Assembly: GCF_045062605.1 (NCBI RefSeq)
Contig: NZ_JBJGDW010000005.1
Span: 27,456-91,455, forward strand
Source: Deinococcus sp045062605
GTDB lineage: Bacteria > Deinococcota > Deinococci > Deinococcales > Deinococcaceae
Direction: 5' to 3'
DNA: 64,000 bases
The notes beneath the pieces are model-generated. The model was not told where the DNA came from and ran no database searches. It was given only the letters and a program-made list of their open reading frames with translations. Made by a program: the position numbers and the translations under genes. Below are positions 48,899-61,627 of this stretch, in pieces (the first letter of the stretch is position 1; every line of letters begins with the position of its first letter).

Positions 48899-49573
48899 CT
48901 AGCGCAGCGATTCCCGTGAGGCCCTTTGCAAGCCTCCCTTGTCGGTCAGGATAATACGGCGGTAGCCCAGGTCCAGCAGCCCACGCGTGCGGAAGTCTCC
49001 CAGCAGCTTGGTAATCGTCTCACGCGTGCTGCCCACCACATAGGCCAGGTCCTGGTGCGAGACGCGGTCTTTCAGGGCAATCGGCCCTTCCTCCGGCCAG
49101 CCGCCTTCACGTTCGGCCAGATTCAGCAGCGCCAGCGCCAGCCGCTGCGAGACCTCTAAAAAGACCAGCCCGGACAGGCGTTCCTGCACGCCGCGCGTCT
49201 GGCGGGTGATCTGCTCGGTCAGCGCCACGCCCACCGCCGGTTGCGCGCCCGTCAGGCGACTCAGGGCGTCCTGGCCCAGCATCAGGGCTTCCACGTCGTC
49301 CATCGCCTCGCCGTAGACGTTGTAGCTCTCGCCGGGGGTCAGGGCCGAGACGCCCAGCAGCGCACCGGGGCCATGCACGTCCAGCGTGACCTCGCGCGCG
49401 CCGGTGCCCAGGCGGTACAGCCGCACCGTGCCGCGCAGAATCAGAAACAGCGTCTCGGCGGCGTCTTCCGGGTGAAACAGCAGCCCGGTCCGCGCCCAGC
49501 GCCCCACCCGTCCTGCCGCCATGACCTGTGCCTGCGCCGTCTCAGGCAGGGTTCCAAATGCTCCGGGCAACAT
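48899..49573 (-). CDS. Crp/Fnr-family transcriptional regulator
   Basis: The 224-residue protein has an N-terminal cyclic-nucleotide-binding fold (about 20-130: LFLILRGTVRLYRLG, the GPGALLGVSALTPGE loop) and a dimer helix. The C-terminal HTH reads SHQDLAYVVGSTRETITKLL. The phosphate-cassette Arg of true CRP is not clearly present, so the ligand is uncertain. No Fe-S Cys cluster of FNR is seen. ATG 49573 is used; a TTG 21 nt upstream is possible. It precedes bshC by 66 bp on the same strand, so the two may be cotranscribed. Confidence 0.88.
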   Translation of the reverse strand: MLPGAFGTLPETAQAQVMAAGRVGRWARTGLLFHPEDAAETLFLILRGTVRLYRLGTGAREVTLDVHGPGALLGVSALTPGESYNVYGEAMDDVEALMLGQDALSRLTGAQPAVGVALTEQITRQTRGVQERLSGLVFLEVSQRLALALLNLAEREGGWPEEGPIALKDRVSHQDLAYVVGSTRETITKLLGDFRTRGLLDLGYRRIILTDKGGLQRASRESLR

Positions 49574-49755
49574 ATGTGGGTCAGTATGCCCCAATTGGTG
49601 CGGGGGGACGCAAGCGGGGGCGCGGTGCCAGAGGATGAACGCCGTCGCTGGGCGGTTTTTCAGGGTGTTCCCTGCGGCGTACCCCTTCTGGCCCCTCCCT
49701 CAAAATTGGGAAACAGACCCCCCTGGAGGACGCGAACGTTTAGAATCCTCCTCGA

Positions 49756-50505
49756 ATGTCCTCTCCTGCCCCCCGCCCGCGCCTGCGGCTGTTCGACTTG
49801 CCGCTGGACGTGATTGATCTGCAAGGCACGCTGACGCTGCTGGGTGGCTGGCTGGCGGACCCGGCCCACGCGCCGCATACCGTCGTGACCCTGAACCCGG
49901 AAATCATCGTGCAGTCGCGCAGTCATCCTGAATTTGCCCAGGCCGTTCAGGACGCCGATCTGGTCACGGCGGACGGCGTGGGCATCGTGTATGCGGCCAA
50001 ACAGCTTCACGGTCAGGACGTGCCGCGCGCCCCCGGCTTCGACATCGTGAAGGGCCTGATGGAACAGCACGGCGCGGAGTTGCGCGTGTTCTTTCTGGGC
50101 GCGAAACCCGGTGTGGCCGAGGCCGCCGCCCAGAATGCAGCCCGCGATTACGGCGTCACGGTGGCCGGACTCCACCACGGCTACTTTGGCCCGGAGGACG
50201 ATGAGCGCGTGGCCCGGCTGGTGGGCGAAAGCGGCGCGAATCTGCTGCTGACCGCGATGGGCGCGGGGCGACAGGAGGTCTTCAACCAGGGCCAGCGCGG
50301 CGTGCTGGGCGTGCCCGTGATGATCGGCTGCGGCGGCGTGATCGACGTGCTGGCCGGAACGGCGGAGCTGGCCCCCGCCTGGACCCGCAAACTGGGTGTG
50401 GAATGGGTCTGGCGCGTGGCTGGGGACCGCAAGCGGTGGAACCGTGCGCCCCGGCTGCTCAATTTCGTGCGTCTGGTGGGGGCAGAGAAGCGGCGGAAAA
50501 AGTAG
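49756..50505 (+). CDS. WecG/TagA/CpsF-family glycosyltransferase (GT26)
   Basis: The 249-residue protein has the family pattern VVTLNPEIIVQSR, the DLVTADGVGIVYAAK segment, RVFFLGAKPGVAEAAA, a HHGYFGP turn and ELAPAWTRKLGVEWVWRV, RNRAPRLL-like at the end. Members transfer N-acetylmannosaminuronate or ManNAc to lipid-linked GlcNAc in envelope polymer synthesis. TAGAAT (49741-49746) lies 9 nt before the ATG, a leaderless start. It is divergent from the Crp/Fnr gene. Confidence 0.9.
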   Translation: MSSPAPRPRLRLFDLPLDVIDLQGTLTLLGGWLADPAHAPHTVVTLNPEIIVQSRSHPEFAQAVQDADLVTADGVGIVYAAKQLHGQDVPRAPGFDIVKGLMEQHGAELRVFFLGAKPGVAEAAAQNAARDYGVTVAGLHHGYFGPEDDERVARLVGESGANLLLTAMGAGRQEVFNQGQRGVLGVPVMIGCGGVIDVLAGTAELAPAWTRKLGVEWVWRVAGDRKRWNRAPRLLNFVRLVGAEKRRKK

Positions 50506-50571
50506 ATGGGGTGTGGGCTGTAGGGTGTGGGAAAAGATGGGGAGCGGCGCGCAGGGCATGGAAGTTTCAAT

Positions 50572-50627
50572 CCCCTCGCCCCTTGTGGGAGAGGGAGGGA
50601 AGCGCGCAGCGCCGGAAGGGTGAGGGG
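50572..50627. repeat. Imperfect palindromic intergenic element
   Basis: CCCTCGCCCCTT (50572-50583) and AAGGGTGAGGG (50617-50627) are inverted, with GGGAGAGGGAGGGAAGCGCGCAGC-type sequence (split by short arms) between. Only one copy is in this window. It lies between two convergent genes and may help end transcription. Confidence 0.4.
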
Positions 50628-50650
50628 GCGTGTGACCAGCGTTTCCGCCC

Positions 50651-51943
50651 TCAGCCCCGCGTGTCTGCCAAGGCCCCATCCAGTCCCGCCAGCATTTCCT
50701 CCACCTCCGCTGCCGTGATGCTCAGCGGTGGCCCCAGCAGCAGGTGATCGCCGCGCACGCCGTCCACCGCGCCGGAGCCGGGGTAGGTGATCAGTCCGCG
50801 TGCCCGCGCCGCCGCCGCCACCCGGTCCGCCAGCCCCGGAGTCCCGAACGCCTGTCCGGTTGCGGGATCGCCCAGCACCAGTCCCAGCAGCAGGCCGTGA
50901 CCGCGCGCCTCTAGAATCTGCGGGTATTTCGCCTTCAACCCCTGTAAACCTCCAAGAAGCTGAGCGCCCCGTTCGTTTGCCGCTTCCACAAGCTGTTCAT
51001 TCTCCACGATGTCCAGCACGCTCAGGCCCGCCGCTACGCTGATCGGGTGGCCCGCGTAGGTAAAGCCGTGTTTGAAGGCCCCGGAGCCGTTCATCACGGT
51101 GTCGTGGACGGCGGGGCTGGCCATCAACCCGGCCAGGGGAGCGTATCCGGCGGCCAGCCCTTTGCCCAGCACCACGATGTCGGGCGTCACCTCTCCGCCC
51201 AGCCGAACGGCCAGCGGCGCTCCGCAGCGGCCCATGCCGCACATGACCTCGTCGGCAATGAACAGCACCCCGTATTCGCGGCAGATTTCGGCAATTTGCG
51301 CGTGATAGCCCGCATTCGGGGCCAGCGCCGCGTCCGATGCGCCCACCACCGGCTCGCACATGAAGGCGGCCACCGTGCCGGGTCCCAGTTCTTCCAGCAG
51401 TGTCCGTAAGCGTTCGGCATCCTGTTCGCCGGACAGTGTGGGGTCAGGCTTGGCGAGCTTGGGCCACGCGGCCTCGTTCATCAGCGGCGTGTACAGCTCG
51501 CGCCGCGCGCCCATGCCGGACGCCGCCAGCGCCCCCAGCGACGCGCCGTGGTAACTGGGCCTGCGCGTGACGATGCGGTAGCGCCCCATCTCGCCCCGCT
51601 CGGCGTGGTACTGGCGGGCCAGTTTAATGGCGCTCTCGGTGGCCTCTGAACCGCCGGAGACGGCCCAGAAGCGGAAATCGGGCAGCTTCAGAAAGGCGGC
51701 GAGGCGTGAGGCGTACTCCTCCAGCACATCGCTTGAAAACTGCGAACCGTGGACGAAGGCCAGCCGCCGCGCCTGCGCCGCCATCGCGTCCGCCACCGCC
51801 GCCCGCCCATGCCCGATGTTGGCGACGAGCGCGCCGGAACTGCCGTCCAGGTAGCGCTTTCCACTGTCGTCGAAGATGTAGACGCCCTCCGCGTGGCTGG
51901 CGACGGGGTAGGGTTTGCGCGAGCGGTAGAAGACGTTGGACAT
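50651..51943 (-). CDS. Class III aminotransferase
   Basis: The 430-residue PLP enzyme of the omega-amino-acid/ornithine aminotransferase class has SGGSEATESAIKLARQYH, the PSYHGASLGALAASG segment, and FIADEVMCGMGRCG with the PLP-ring Asp. The Schiff-base Lys is in VVLGKGLAAGYAPL. The amino donor and acceptor cannot be read out. TAGGAT (51950-51955) lies 6 nt before the ATG, a leaderless start. No obvious pathway partner is adjacent. Confidence 0.9.
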   Translation of the reverse strand: MSNVFYRSRKPYPVASHAEGVYIFDDSGKRYLDGSSGALVANIGHGRAAVADAMAAQARRLAFVHGSQFSSDVLEEYASRLAAFLKLPDFRFWAVSGGSEATESAIKLARQYHAERGEMGRYRIVTRRPSYHGASLGALAASGMGARRELYTPLMNEAAWPKLAKPDPTLSGEQDAERLRTLLEELGPGTVAAFMCEPVVGASDAALAPNAGYHAQIAEICREYGVLFIADEVMCGMGRCGAPLAVRLGGEVTPDIVVLGKGLAAGYAPLAGLMASPAVHDTVMNGSGAFKHGFTYAGHPISVAAGLSVLDIVENEQLVEAANERGAQLLGGLQGLKAKYPQILEARGHGLLLGLVLGDPATGQAFGTPGLADRVAAAARARGLITYPGSGAVDGVRGDHLLLGPPLSITAAEVEEMLAGLDGALADTRG

Positions 51944-52025
51944 GGGGCCATCCTAGAGTTGAATAGGATCAGGGTTGAATCGGCCTGGAATTGAATGAGG
52001 TCAGGGTTGAACGGGGGCAGCCGCC

Positions 52026-52493
52026 TCAGCGTCCGGTGTGGCCGTGCCCGCCCTGACGTTCGGGGCCAGCCGCGAAGTCGTCGCCATCAGTCAGCAGGTA
52101 CCTCGTGAAGATGGCCTGCGCGATCCGGTCTCCCGCCCCCGCCGTGAAGGTCTCCGGGCCGATGTTGTGAAGCGAGAGGCAGATGTTGCCGTCGTTGGCA
52201 GCGTTGGCGTAATAGTCGGCGTCCACGATGCCCACCGTGTTTGTGAGCATGACGCCGCGCAGGCCCACGGACGAGCGCGGATAGACCGACAGAACCTCGT
52301 CTGGCTGCATGTATGCCCTGAGATCGGTGACGATCATGGCTGTGGCCGCAGGCGGGAGCGTGAAGCCCGTCGGCGTGTGCAGATCGTATCCGGCAGAGTG
52401 ACGTGAACCCCGGCTGGGAAGCTGAATAGCGATATCTGGGTGCTGGCGGTGTGCGTCGGTTACCACCTCGAAGCCGCGCTGCCGCATCACCAT
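52026..52493 (-). CDS. dut: dUTP diphosphatase
   Basis: This trimeric-type dUTPase of 155 residues contains the five family motifs. They include AGYDLHTP (motif 1), PRSSVGLRG (2), NTVGIVDADYYANAANDG (3), GDRIAQAIF (4) and a C-terminal ERQGGHGHTG P-loop-like arm (5). It removes dUTP and so prevents uracil incorporation in DNA. ATG 52493 has GGGGG at suitable spacing; ATG 52487 is an alternative. It overlaps the DinB gene before it, the last member of a three-gene unit. Confidence 0.92.
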   Translation of the reverse strand: MVMRQRGFEVVTDAHRQHPDIAIQLPSRGSRHSAGYDLHTPTGFTLPPAATAMIVTDLRAYMQPDEVLSVYPRSSVGLRGVMLTNTVGIVDADYYANAANDGNICLSLHNIGPETFTAGAGDRIAQAIFTRYLLTDGDDFAAGPERQGGHGHTGR

Positions 52494-52965
52494 GTATCGC
52501 CCCCATCCGGCGGCGGCCACAGCCCCAGCGCCTGCCGGACGGCCACTATCTGCCCCAGATGGTAAACGCTGTGTCCGGCGTAGGTGGTCAGCAGGGCGGC
52601 ATGGGGCACGCCCTCGCGGTTCAGGGCGGCGCAGAGTTCGGGATCGCGGGCGTGGGCACGCAATTTTGCGGCGTCTCGCAGGAAGGTGGCCCGCAGGGTT
52701 TCCCAGTCGCCGGGCGTGGGCCAGCCTCCCGCCGCATGTTCGGGCGTGGCGGGTTGCTTCCCGGCCAGCGTGTCCAGCAGATGCGCCTGCCAGAACTGGA
52801 CATGCGCCACCAGTTGCGCGGCGCTGTGGGGCAGATGGTTGGGCGTGCGTGCGGCGTCCCCGGCCTCCAGCCCTTCCAGCGCGTGTTCCCAGGACACGTT
52901 GGCCGGGCCGCCCCGGTACAGGTTGCCCACCGCCTTGCCGAAGATCCCTGCGGTCTGAGACTCGC

Positions 52966-52969
<4 letters not shown>
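52487..52969 (-). CDS. DinB-family protein 2 (putative thiol transferase fold)
   Basis: The 160-residue four-helix-bundle protein has a metal-type His triad: AQLVAHVQFW (helix 2) and GHSVYHLGQIVAVRQ (helix 4). It ends PPPDGGDTW. It is a paralogue of the next gene upstream, which ends PPPGGGDSW, with the same LGQIV-VRQ-LG-WPPP tail. DinB/YfiT proteins include bacillithiol S-transferases. Four bases overlap the upstream gene, and it overlaps dut. Substrate unknown. Confidence 0.82.
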
Positions 52970-53481
<512 letters not shown>

Positions 53482-53525
53482 GCGCCCAGTTTCGCAGACG
53501 CTGGCTTTGTTACGCTGCATTCAGC

Positions 53526-53867
53526 ATGAACCCAGATGAAGCCCCCAGAATTCAGACCGTCCGTGAACTGGGCCTGTCCCTGCATAGCCTGGATGACATC
53601 CACAGCCTGATCGGTGCGGCCTACGGTCTGGACGGCCTGATCCTGCCGGAAGCGGACCTCTCGCCGGAGTTCTTCGATCTGAAGACCGAGCTGGCGGGCG
53701 AGGCGTTCCAGAAGTTTACCAATTACCGCCTGCGCGTGGCGCTGGTGCTGCCGGATTTCGCGGCGCACGGCGAGCGCTTCGCGGAACTGGCCCACGAACA
53801 TTCATCCCACCCGCTGATCCGTTTCGTTCACAGCGAGGAGGGGGCACGGGCGTGGCTCGATCAATGA
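53526..53867 (+). CDS. DUF4180 family protein
   Basis: The 113-residue protein matches the family pattern DGLILPEADLSPEFFDLKTE, ELAGEAFQKFTNYRLRVAL and EEGARAWLDQ at the end. The fold resembles STAS-like or regulator-associated domains; function is unknown. TACGCT (53511-53516) lies 9 nt before the ATG, a leaderless start. It is divergent from the dinB genes. Confidence 0.8.
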   Translation: MNPDEAPRIQTVRELGLSLHSLDDIHSLIGAAYGLDGLILPEADLSPEFFDLKTELAGEAFQKFTNYRLRVALVLPDFAAHGERFAELAHEHSSHPLIRFVHSEEGARAWLDQ

Positions 53868-53879
53868 TGAGGTGACGTT

Positions 53880-54686
53880 TTACAGCCCCACATGCAGCCG
53901 GGGCTTCAGTCCGTCACGCCGCACCGTCTGGCGCACTTCCTGGCAGCGGCAGCCCTTGTACTGACACAGCAGCGCCTCGGGGTCCCGCTGTAGCAGGCGC
54001 ACGGTGCTGTCTACCAGATCGCGCACGCGGTACAGGCGCAACGTGGACGGGCCGACGCGCGCCGAGCGGAACTTGAATTCCATCTCGGGCAGCAGGTTGT
54101 CGAAATCCGCCGAACAGTTGGGAAAGGCGGTGGGCAGCACCTGGCCGTCCAGCGGCACATAACGCGTCAGCATCGGGATTCCGGCCAGATACTCGCCGTA
54201 ATGGACGCTGGTGTTGCTGCCGAAATCCACGCCGATCAGCAGCGCGTAGCCGTTCAGGTCATACAGCGCCCCGATGGGCTGGTACGGGCTGCTGAGCGAC
54301 TGGGCCGCCGTGATCCGCGCCGCCTCGTCTCCCAGCGCCACGAAGCTGAGGGTGGGGTGAAACGAGCGCAGGGCGTCGCGCCGCTCCACCAGTTCCTGCG
54401 ACACCCGCCCGATGTCGCGGCTGACTCGGGTGTCGCGGTGGAATTTGGCGTGCGCCACGCTGCCGGGCCGGTTGAGCAATGTGTTGTAGCTGAAGGCCGG
54501 GGCCACCAGCGTGGCCGTGCGCCGCCACAGCGTATCCACCAATGTCCGGGGGCCGCCGTCCAGCGTGCCAAAGGACTTCAGGCTGGCGTGGACGATCAGA
54601 TGCTGCGTGCCGTCCAGTCCCAGCGCGGCCAGACCCTCATCGAGTTCGGCGGCATGGACAGCGGGCTTCCGCAGCAGATTCAGCAC
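53880..54686 (-). CDS. Aminoglycoside N(3)-acetyltransferase-family protein
   Basis: This protein of about 268 residues is in the AAC(3) family: LIVHASLKSFGTLDGGPRT, LVAPAFSYNTL, ERRDALRSFHPTLSFVALG and the LLIGVDFGSNTSVHYGEYLAG segment. The FHPTLS His matches the catalytic His. It probably acetylates an unidentified amine; resistance cannot be claimed. GTG 54686 is preferred because TAAACT (54694-54699) is 7 nt upstream; GTG 54737 would add 17 basic residues without family support. The C-terminal tail (CQYKGCRCQE) has an extra Cys cluster. Confidence 0.78.
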   Translation of the reverse strand: MLNLLRKPAVHAAELDEGLAALGLDGTQHLIVHASLKSFGTLDGGPRTLVDTLWRRTATLVAPAFSYNTLLNRPGSVAHAKFHRDTRVSRDIGRVSQELVERRDALRSFHPTLSFVALGDEAARITAAQSLSSPYQPIGALYDLNGYALLIGVDFGSNTSVHYGEYLAGIPMLTRYVPLDGQVLPTAFPNCSADFDNLLPEMEFKFRSARVGPSTLRLYRVRDLVDSTVRLLQRDPEALLCQYKGCRCQEVRQTVRRDGLKPRLHVGL

Positions 54687-54934
54687 AGCCCGTAGTTTAG
54701 CGGCCCGGCGCGGTTTACGGCTAGAGTCACGGCCCACCTTCGCGGACGGGGCCAGTGGGGGATGAAGTTCAACCTGGGGCGGCGTGGCCCATCTATCCCA
54801 CCTCGGGCCGCACTCATCCGGTCAGGCGCTAGACTCGCGGGCATGTTCATCGGGTCACGGCGGCGGAAAAGCGCCAGCAGCGCGCCTGGAAGATTTGACG
54901 GTGGAAGAGCTTTGGTGATGGGGAGGAACGACAC

Positions 54935-56221
<1,287 letters not shown>

Positions 56222-56275
56222 GGAGAGGGAGAGGCCGGTCACAGCCTCTCCCTGCTACAAGATCCTCGCTGGCTT

Positions 56276-56599
56276 TTGGCATTGTTCCTGGCGGGCTGGT
56301 TCCTGGGCTGGCTGGCCGTTGGCGAGCGCCGCTGGGCTGTTGTGCCCGCGCTGGCAACTCTGCTGGCTGTACTGGGAGGAGTCTTTCAGCTCTTTTCTCC
56401 TGACACTTCCGGCTATTCCACTGATCTGACGCGCGCCGTCTTGATCCCATTTCTGGGAATTGTCGGCCTGTGGGGCATTTCCCGGCTGCCTTCGTTGCCC
56501 TGGCGGATAGGTCTGGCGACAGCCTCAGTTCCCCTGATGGTGGCGATGTGCTTCGTGCAGGGCGGTCTGCTCTTTCTCGGCATCTTCCGAATTCCCTGA
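56276..56599 (+). CDS. Small membrane protein of unknown function
   Basis: The 107-residue frame encodes about three to four hydrophobic helices (LFLAGWFLGWLAVG, VVPALATLLAVLGGVFQLF, AVLIPFLGIVGLWG, LMVAMCFVQGGLLFLG). The start at TTG 56276 is uncertain; the frame is open back to the lysT stop and no SD was seen. Translation by coupling to lysT is possible. It is kept because the hydrophobic pattern is consistent over the full length. Confidence 0.45.
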   Translation: MALFLAGWFLGWLAVGERRWAVVPALATLLAVLGGVFQLFSPDTSGYSTDLTRAVLIPFLGIVGLWGISRLPSLPWRIGLATASVPLMVAMCFVQGGLLFLGIFRIP

Positions 56600-56653
56600 C
56601 GATGTGCGGTCACCGCAGAGAACCCACTCATTCTCTGAAATACTGCACGTCTT

Positions 56654-57931
<1,278 letters not shown>

Positions 57932-57935
57932 GCTG

Positions 57936-58040
57936 GACTCCGATTGAAGGGTACTGGCAACACCTGGAAATCTGAACGGGTATCTAAGCGTTTTTATGGG
58001 CACTGCCCCGATTTCCGACGTGCTACAGACGGAATCCGTA
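57936..58040 (+). repeat. MITE-like element, copy D
   Basis: This 105-bp shortened copy runs from GACTCCGATTGAAGGG to CGGAATCCGTA. It is flanked by perfect 7-bp direct repeats TGAGCTG (57929-57935, 58041-58047). The left repeat contains the TGA stop of the preceding gene. The middle (AACGGGTTCC region) is deleted and hairpin 1 is degraded. Confidence 0.85.
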
Positions 58041-58275
58041 TGAGCTGGGGTTGGCCCTGCTGACTGTTTCTGACTTGGCGTAGCTCGTGCCTGGGCTGTT
58101 GAGTGGGCAGTGGCTGGCCGTGAGTCGGGAGCGTGCCCTTCAATGTCCAGCCCGGCCCGGTTCTATACTCCAATTGAACGCGAATTTAATCCCGGTGGCC
58201 CTGACCTGTCGTGTGCCGAAGCTGTCGGCCCCCTCTGGCCTGCCGTCCTCACCCATTCGCGCGGAGGCTTCCGAG

Positions 58276-59940
58276 ATGCAGAGCAATCACAGTAAAGACG
58301 GTCAGGCAAGTTCTGCCCAGCAGAGTTACGACTACGTGGTGATTGGGGCGGGTTCGGGCGGCTGTGCCGTTTCCGCCCGTTTGCAGGAAAGTGGGGCGCA
58401 GGTGCTGCTGCTGGAAGCCGGGGTGCCCGACGAGACGCCTGAAATCCATATCCCCGCCGCCTTTCCCAAGCTGTTCAAGTCTCCGCTGGACTGGAATTAC
58501 GAAACCGAGGCGCAGGAACACCTGAACGGGCGCAAGCTGTACTGGCCGCGCGGCAAGATGCTGGGCGGCAGCAGCAGCATCAACGCCATGATCTACATTC
58601 GCGGCCACCGCGCCGATTACGACGGCTGGGCGGCGGCGGGCAATCACGGCTGGGGCTACGACGATGTGCTGCCGTACTTCCTGAAGGCCGAGGATTTCGA
58701 GGATGGGGCCAGTGAATTCCACAACGCAGGCGGCCCGCTGCACGTCGAGAACCGCCGCTACACCCATGAAATCTGCGACGCCATCACCGAGGGATTCAAG
58801 GAACTGGGCCACCCCGCCAACGATGATTTCAACGGCGAGAGCATGGAAGGCGTGGGCCGTTTCCATGTGACCCAGAAGGGCGGCGCGCGGCACTCGGCGG
58901 CGGTGGCGTACCTGCGCCCAGCCCTGGCAAGCAGCGGCCCCGGCAAGCTGGAAGCCCGGACTGGCGCGCATGTCACTCGAATTCTCTTTGAGGGCAAGAA
59001 GGCCGTGGGTGTGGAGTATCTGGACGGCACTGAAACCCGGCAGGTCAGGGCCGAGAGAGGCGTCATTCTGGCGGCGGGCGCGATCACCAGCCCGCATCTG
59101 CTGATGCTGTCGGGCGTGGGCGAGCGGGCGCAACTGGAAGCGGTGGGCGTGAAAGTGCTGCACGATCTGCCAGGGGTGGGCCAGAACCTGCAAGACCATC
59201 TGTTCGTGCCCGTGGTCTACGACACCGAGACAGCGGGATTGAAGGACGCCACGAGCGAGGCCCAGATGACCCTGTACATGTCCGAGCAACGCGGAATGCT
59301 GTGCAGCAACGTGGGTGAGACGGGCGGTTTCATGAAGACCGATCCGTCGCTGCCCGCCCCCGATCTGCAATTCCACAACGGCGCGGCGCTGTTTGTGGAC
59401 CACGGTTTTGCCGAGCTGGACGGCTACCATTACACGCTGCTGCCCTCGCTGGTGGCTCCCCGCAGCCGGGGCCAGATTCGCCTGGCCAGCGCCGATCCGC
59501 AGGCCCGCCCGCTGATCGAACCGGAGTACCTCTCGGACCCACATGACATGGACGTCCTGATTGCTGGGGTGAAGCTGGCCCGGCAGGTGGGCGACACCGA
59601 AGCCCTGTCCAGCTACCGCCTGAGTGAAGTGATGCCCGGCGAGGCCGTGACCGAACGCGCCGATCTGGAAAATTACATCCGCGAGCAGGCCATGACCATC
59701 TACCATCCCGTCGGCACCTGCAAGATGGGCAACGACGATCTGGCCGTGGTGGACGACGAATTGCGTGTCCGTGGCCTGGAAAATCTGTGGATCGCCGACG
59801 CCAGCGTGATGCCTGTCATTCCACGCGGCAACACCAATGCGCCCACCATCATGATCGCGGAAAAGGCTGCCGATCTGATTTTGGGAAGGGCTGCTCTGCC
59901 TGCGCGGGCGGCACAGGCGATGGCTGTTTCTGCCGATTGA
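58276..59940 (+). CDS. GMC-family oxidoreductase (choline dehydrogenase-like)
   Basis: The 554-residue FAD enzyme has YVVIGAGSGGCAVSARL, GMC signature 1 in GGSSSINAMIYIRGHRADYD, signature 2 in GAITSPHLLMLSGVG and the catalytic C-terminal YHPVGTCKMG / RGNTNAPTIM pair. An alcohol (choline or other) is oxidised; the substrate is not resolved. ATG 58276 has GGAGG at 58263-58267. The frame is open to 58087, but family similarity starts here. It converges on the acyl-CoA ligase remnant. Confidence 0.9.
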   Translation: MQSNHSKDGQASSAQQSYDYVVIGAGSGGCAVSARLQESGAQVLLLEAGVPDETPEIHIPAAFPKLFKSPLDWNYETEAQEHLNGRKLYWPRGKMLGGSSSINAMIYIRGHRADYDGWAAAGNHGWGYDDVLPYFLKAEDFEDGASEFHNAGGPLHVENRRYTHEICDAITEGFKELGHPANDDFNGESMEGVGRFHVTQKGGARHSAAVAYLRPALASSGPGKLEARTGAHVTRILFEGKKAVGVEYLDGTETRQVRAERGVILAAGAITSPHLLMLSGVGERAQLEAVGVKVLHDLPGVGQNLQDHLFVPVVYDTETAGLKDATSEAQMTLYMSEQRGMLCSNVGETGGFMKTDPSLPAPDLQFHNGAALFVDHGFAELDGYHYTLLPSLVAPRSRGQIRLASADPQARPLIEPEYLSDPHDMDVLIAGVKLARQVGDTEALSSYRLSEVMPGEAVTERADLENYIREQAMTIYHPVGTCKMGNDDLAVVDDELRVRGLENLWIADASVMPVIPRGNTNAPTIMIAEKAADLILGRAALPARAAQAMAVSAD

Positions 59941-59982
59941 GCGGTAGTGGCTGAATTGGGCGTCATGGAAGAAGGGTTCCTT

Positions 59983-60285
59983 CTGTGACGCTCTTTTCCA
60001 GTTCTGCCTCGCTGGTCAGCCGCGTATTCAGCCGCGTGATCTTCTGCGGGCGGGATATGCAGGGCAGCAGCGGGCGCAACTCGTTCTGAAGCTGTTGGTG
60101 AGATGGCCTTGTATCCAGGCCGCAGGACGATGAAAGCATGAATAGCGATCCCGAACTCGGCGCAGGGAACGCCTATCACGGCGCATTCGGCCACCGCTTT
60201 CAGCGCGGCGATGCGTTCGTCCAGACTGGGTAAAAACGCATTTTCACCGCCGCAGACCAGCAGTTCGGCGGCGCAGCCATTTCAG
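59983..60285 (-). pseudogene. C-terminal remnant of an AMP-binding acyl-CoA ligase
   Basis: On the minus strand ELLVCGGENAFLPSLDERIA, then VAECAVIGVPCAEFG and AFIVLRPG, match the hinge and C-terminal domain of AMP-dependent synthetases. The match then shifts frame near 60080. It continues as HQQLQNELRPLLPCISRPQK and ITRLNTRLTSEAELEK, ending at a TGA near 59962. The catalytic Lys region is not intact. The upstream 80% of the gene is absent; the remnant stops at a stop codon just before the CTAGAGCATT element at 60294. A pseudogene truncated by repeat insertion or deletion is inferred. Confidence 0.7.
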
Positions 60286-60293
60286 GTCAGCCT

Positions 60294-60549
60294 CTAGAGC
60301 ATTTGCCCGAATGCCTGCATCAGAAAAAGAGACTTCTGATACGGACTTCGGTTGAATCGTTTGCAAAAACGGTGAACATCCGAGCAGAGCGAGAAGAATG
60401 TGTTCCGGGCGTGGAGTTGGCAAACTGGCGTTTTCCCAGTTTCTTGACGAAACAGACGGAATCCGCATGATTCCTCCATTCTTCCAAATACTCGGCAAAA
60501 TTCACTCACTCCGTTCAGTCAGAAGGGGACAGTTCTTTTGACGAATGCT

Positions 60550-60553
<4 letters not shown>
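60294..60553. repeat. CTAGAGCATT-ended element (second repeat family), with MITE copy E inside
   Basis: CTAGAGCATT (60294-60303) and AATGCTCTAG (60544-60553) are perfect inverted repeats. Inside lies MITE copy E. The end at 60553 supplies the TAG stop of pheA. A related left end is found at 63064. The element has no gene. Confidence 0.65.
60338..60467 (+). repeat. MITE-like element, copy E
   Basis: It begins GATACGGACTTCGG and ends CGGAATCCGCA. Its two hairpins keep pairing with changed bases: TCGTTTGCAAAAACGG in the first position and AACTGG-N7-CCAGTT in the second, against AATCGG-N7-CCGATT in other copies. No target duplication is visible. Confidence 0.82.
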
Positions 60554-61464
<911 letters not shown>

Positions 61465-61627
61465 TCATGACCGTGAGGCTAGCGCACGGCGCTGGAATTG
61501 CCTCAAAGTCGGCGGCGTTGAGCAGGGGAGGGTTGCAGGGGCTGCGTGTGGAGCTGCCTGCATGGGTGGCTCCCACCGCATCACCCCACACAGCCCCTGC
61601 TCCGGCTGTGCCGCTACAGTGTTCCCC

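Noticed and set aside
50503..50630. Fourth palindromic repeat family
   Set aside because: Only a single imperfect copy is visible in the window, so it was listed as a low-confidence element and not claimed as a family.
53880..54686. Antibiotic resistance gene
   Set aside because: AAC(3)-family proteins are common chromosomal acetyltransferases. Resistance cannot be inferred from the sequence.
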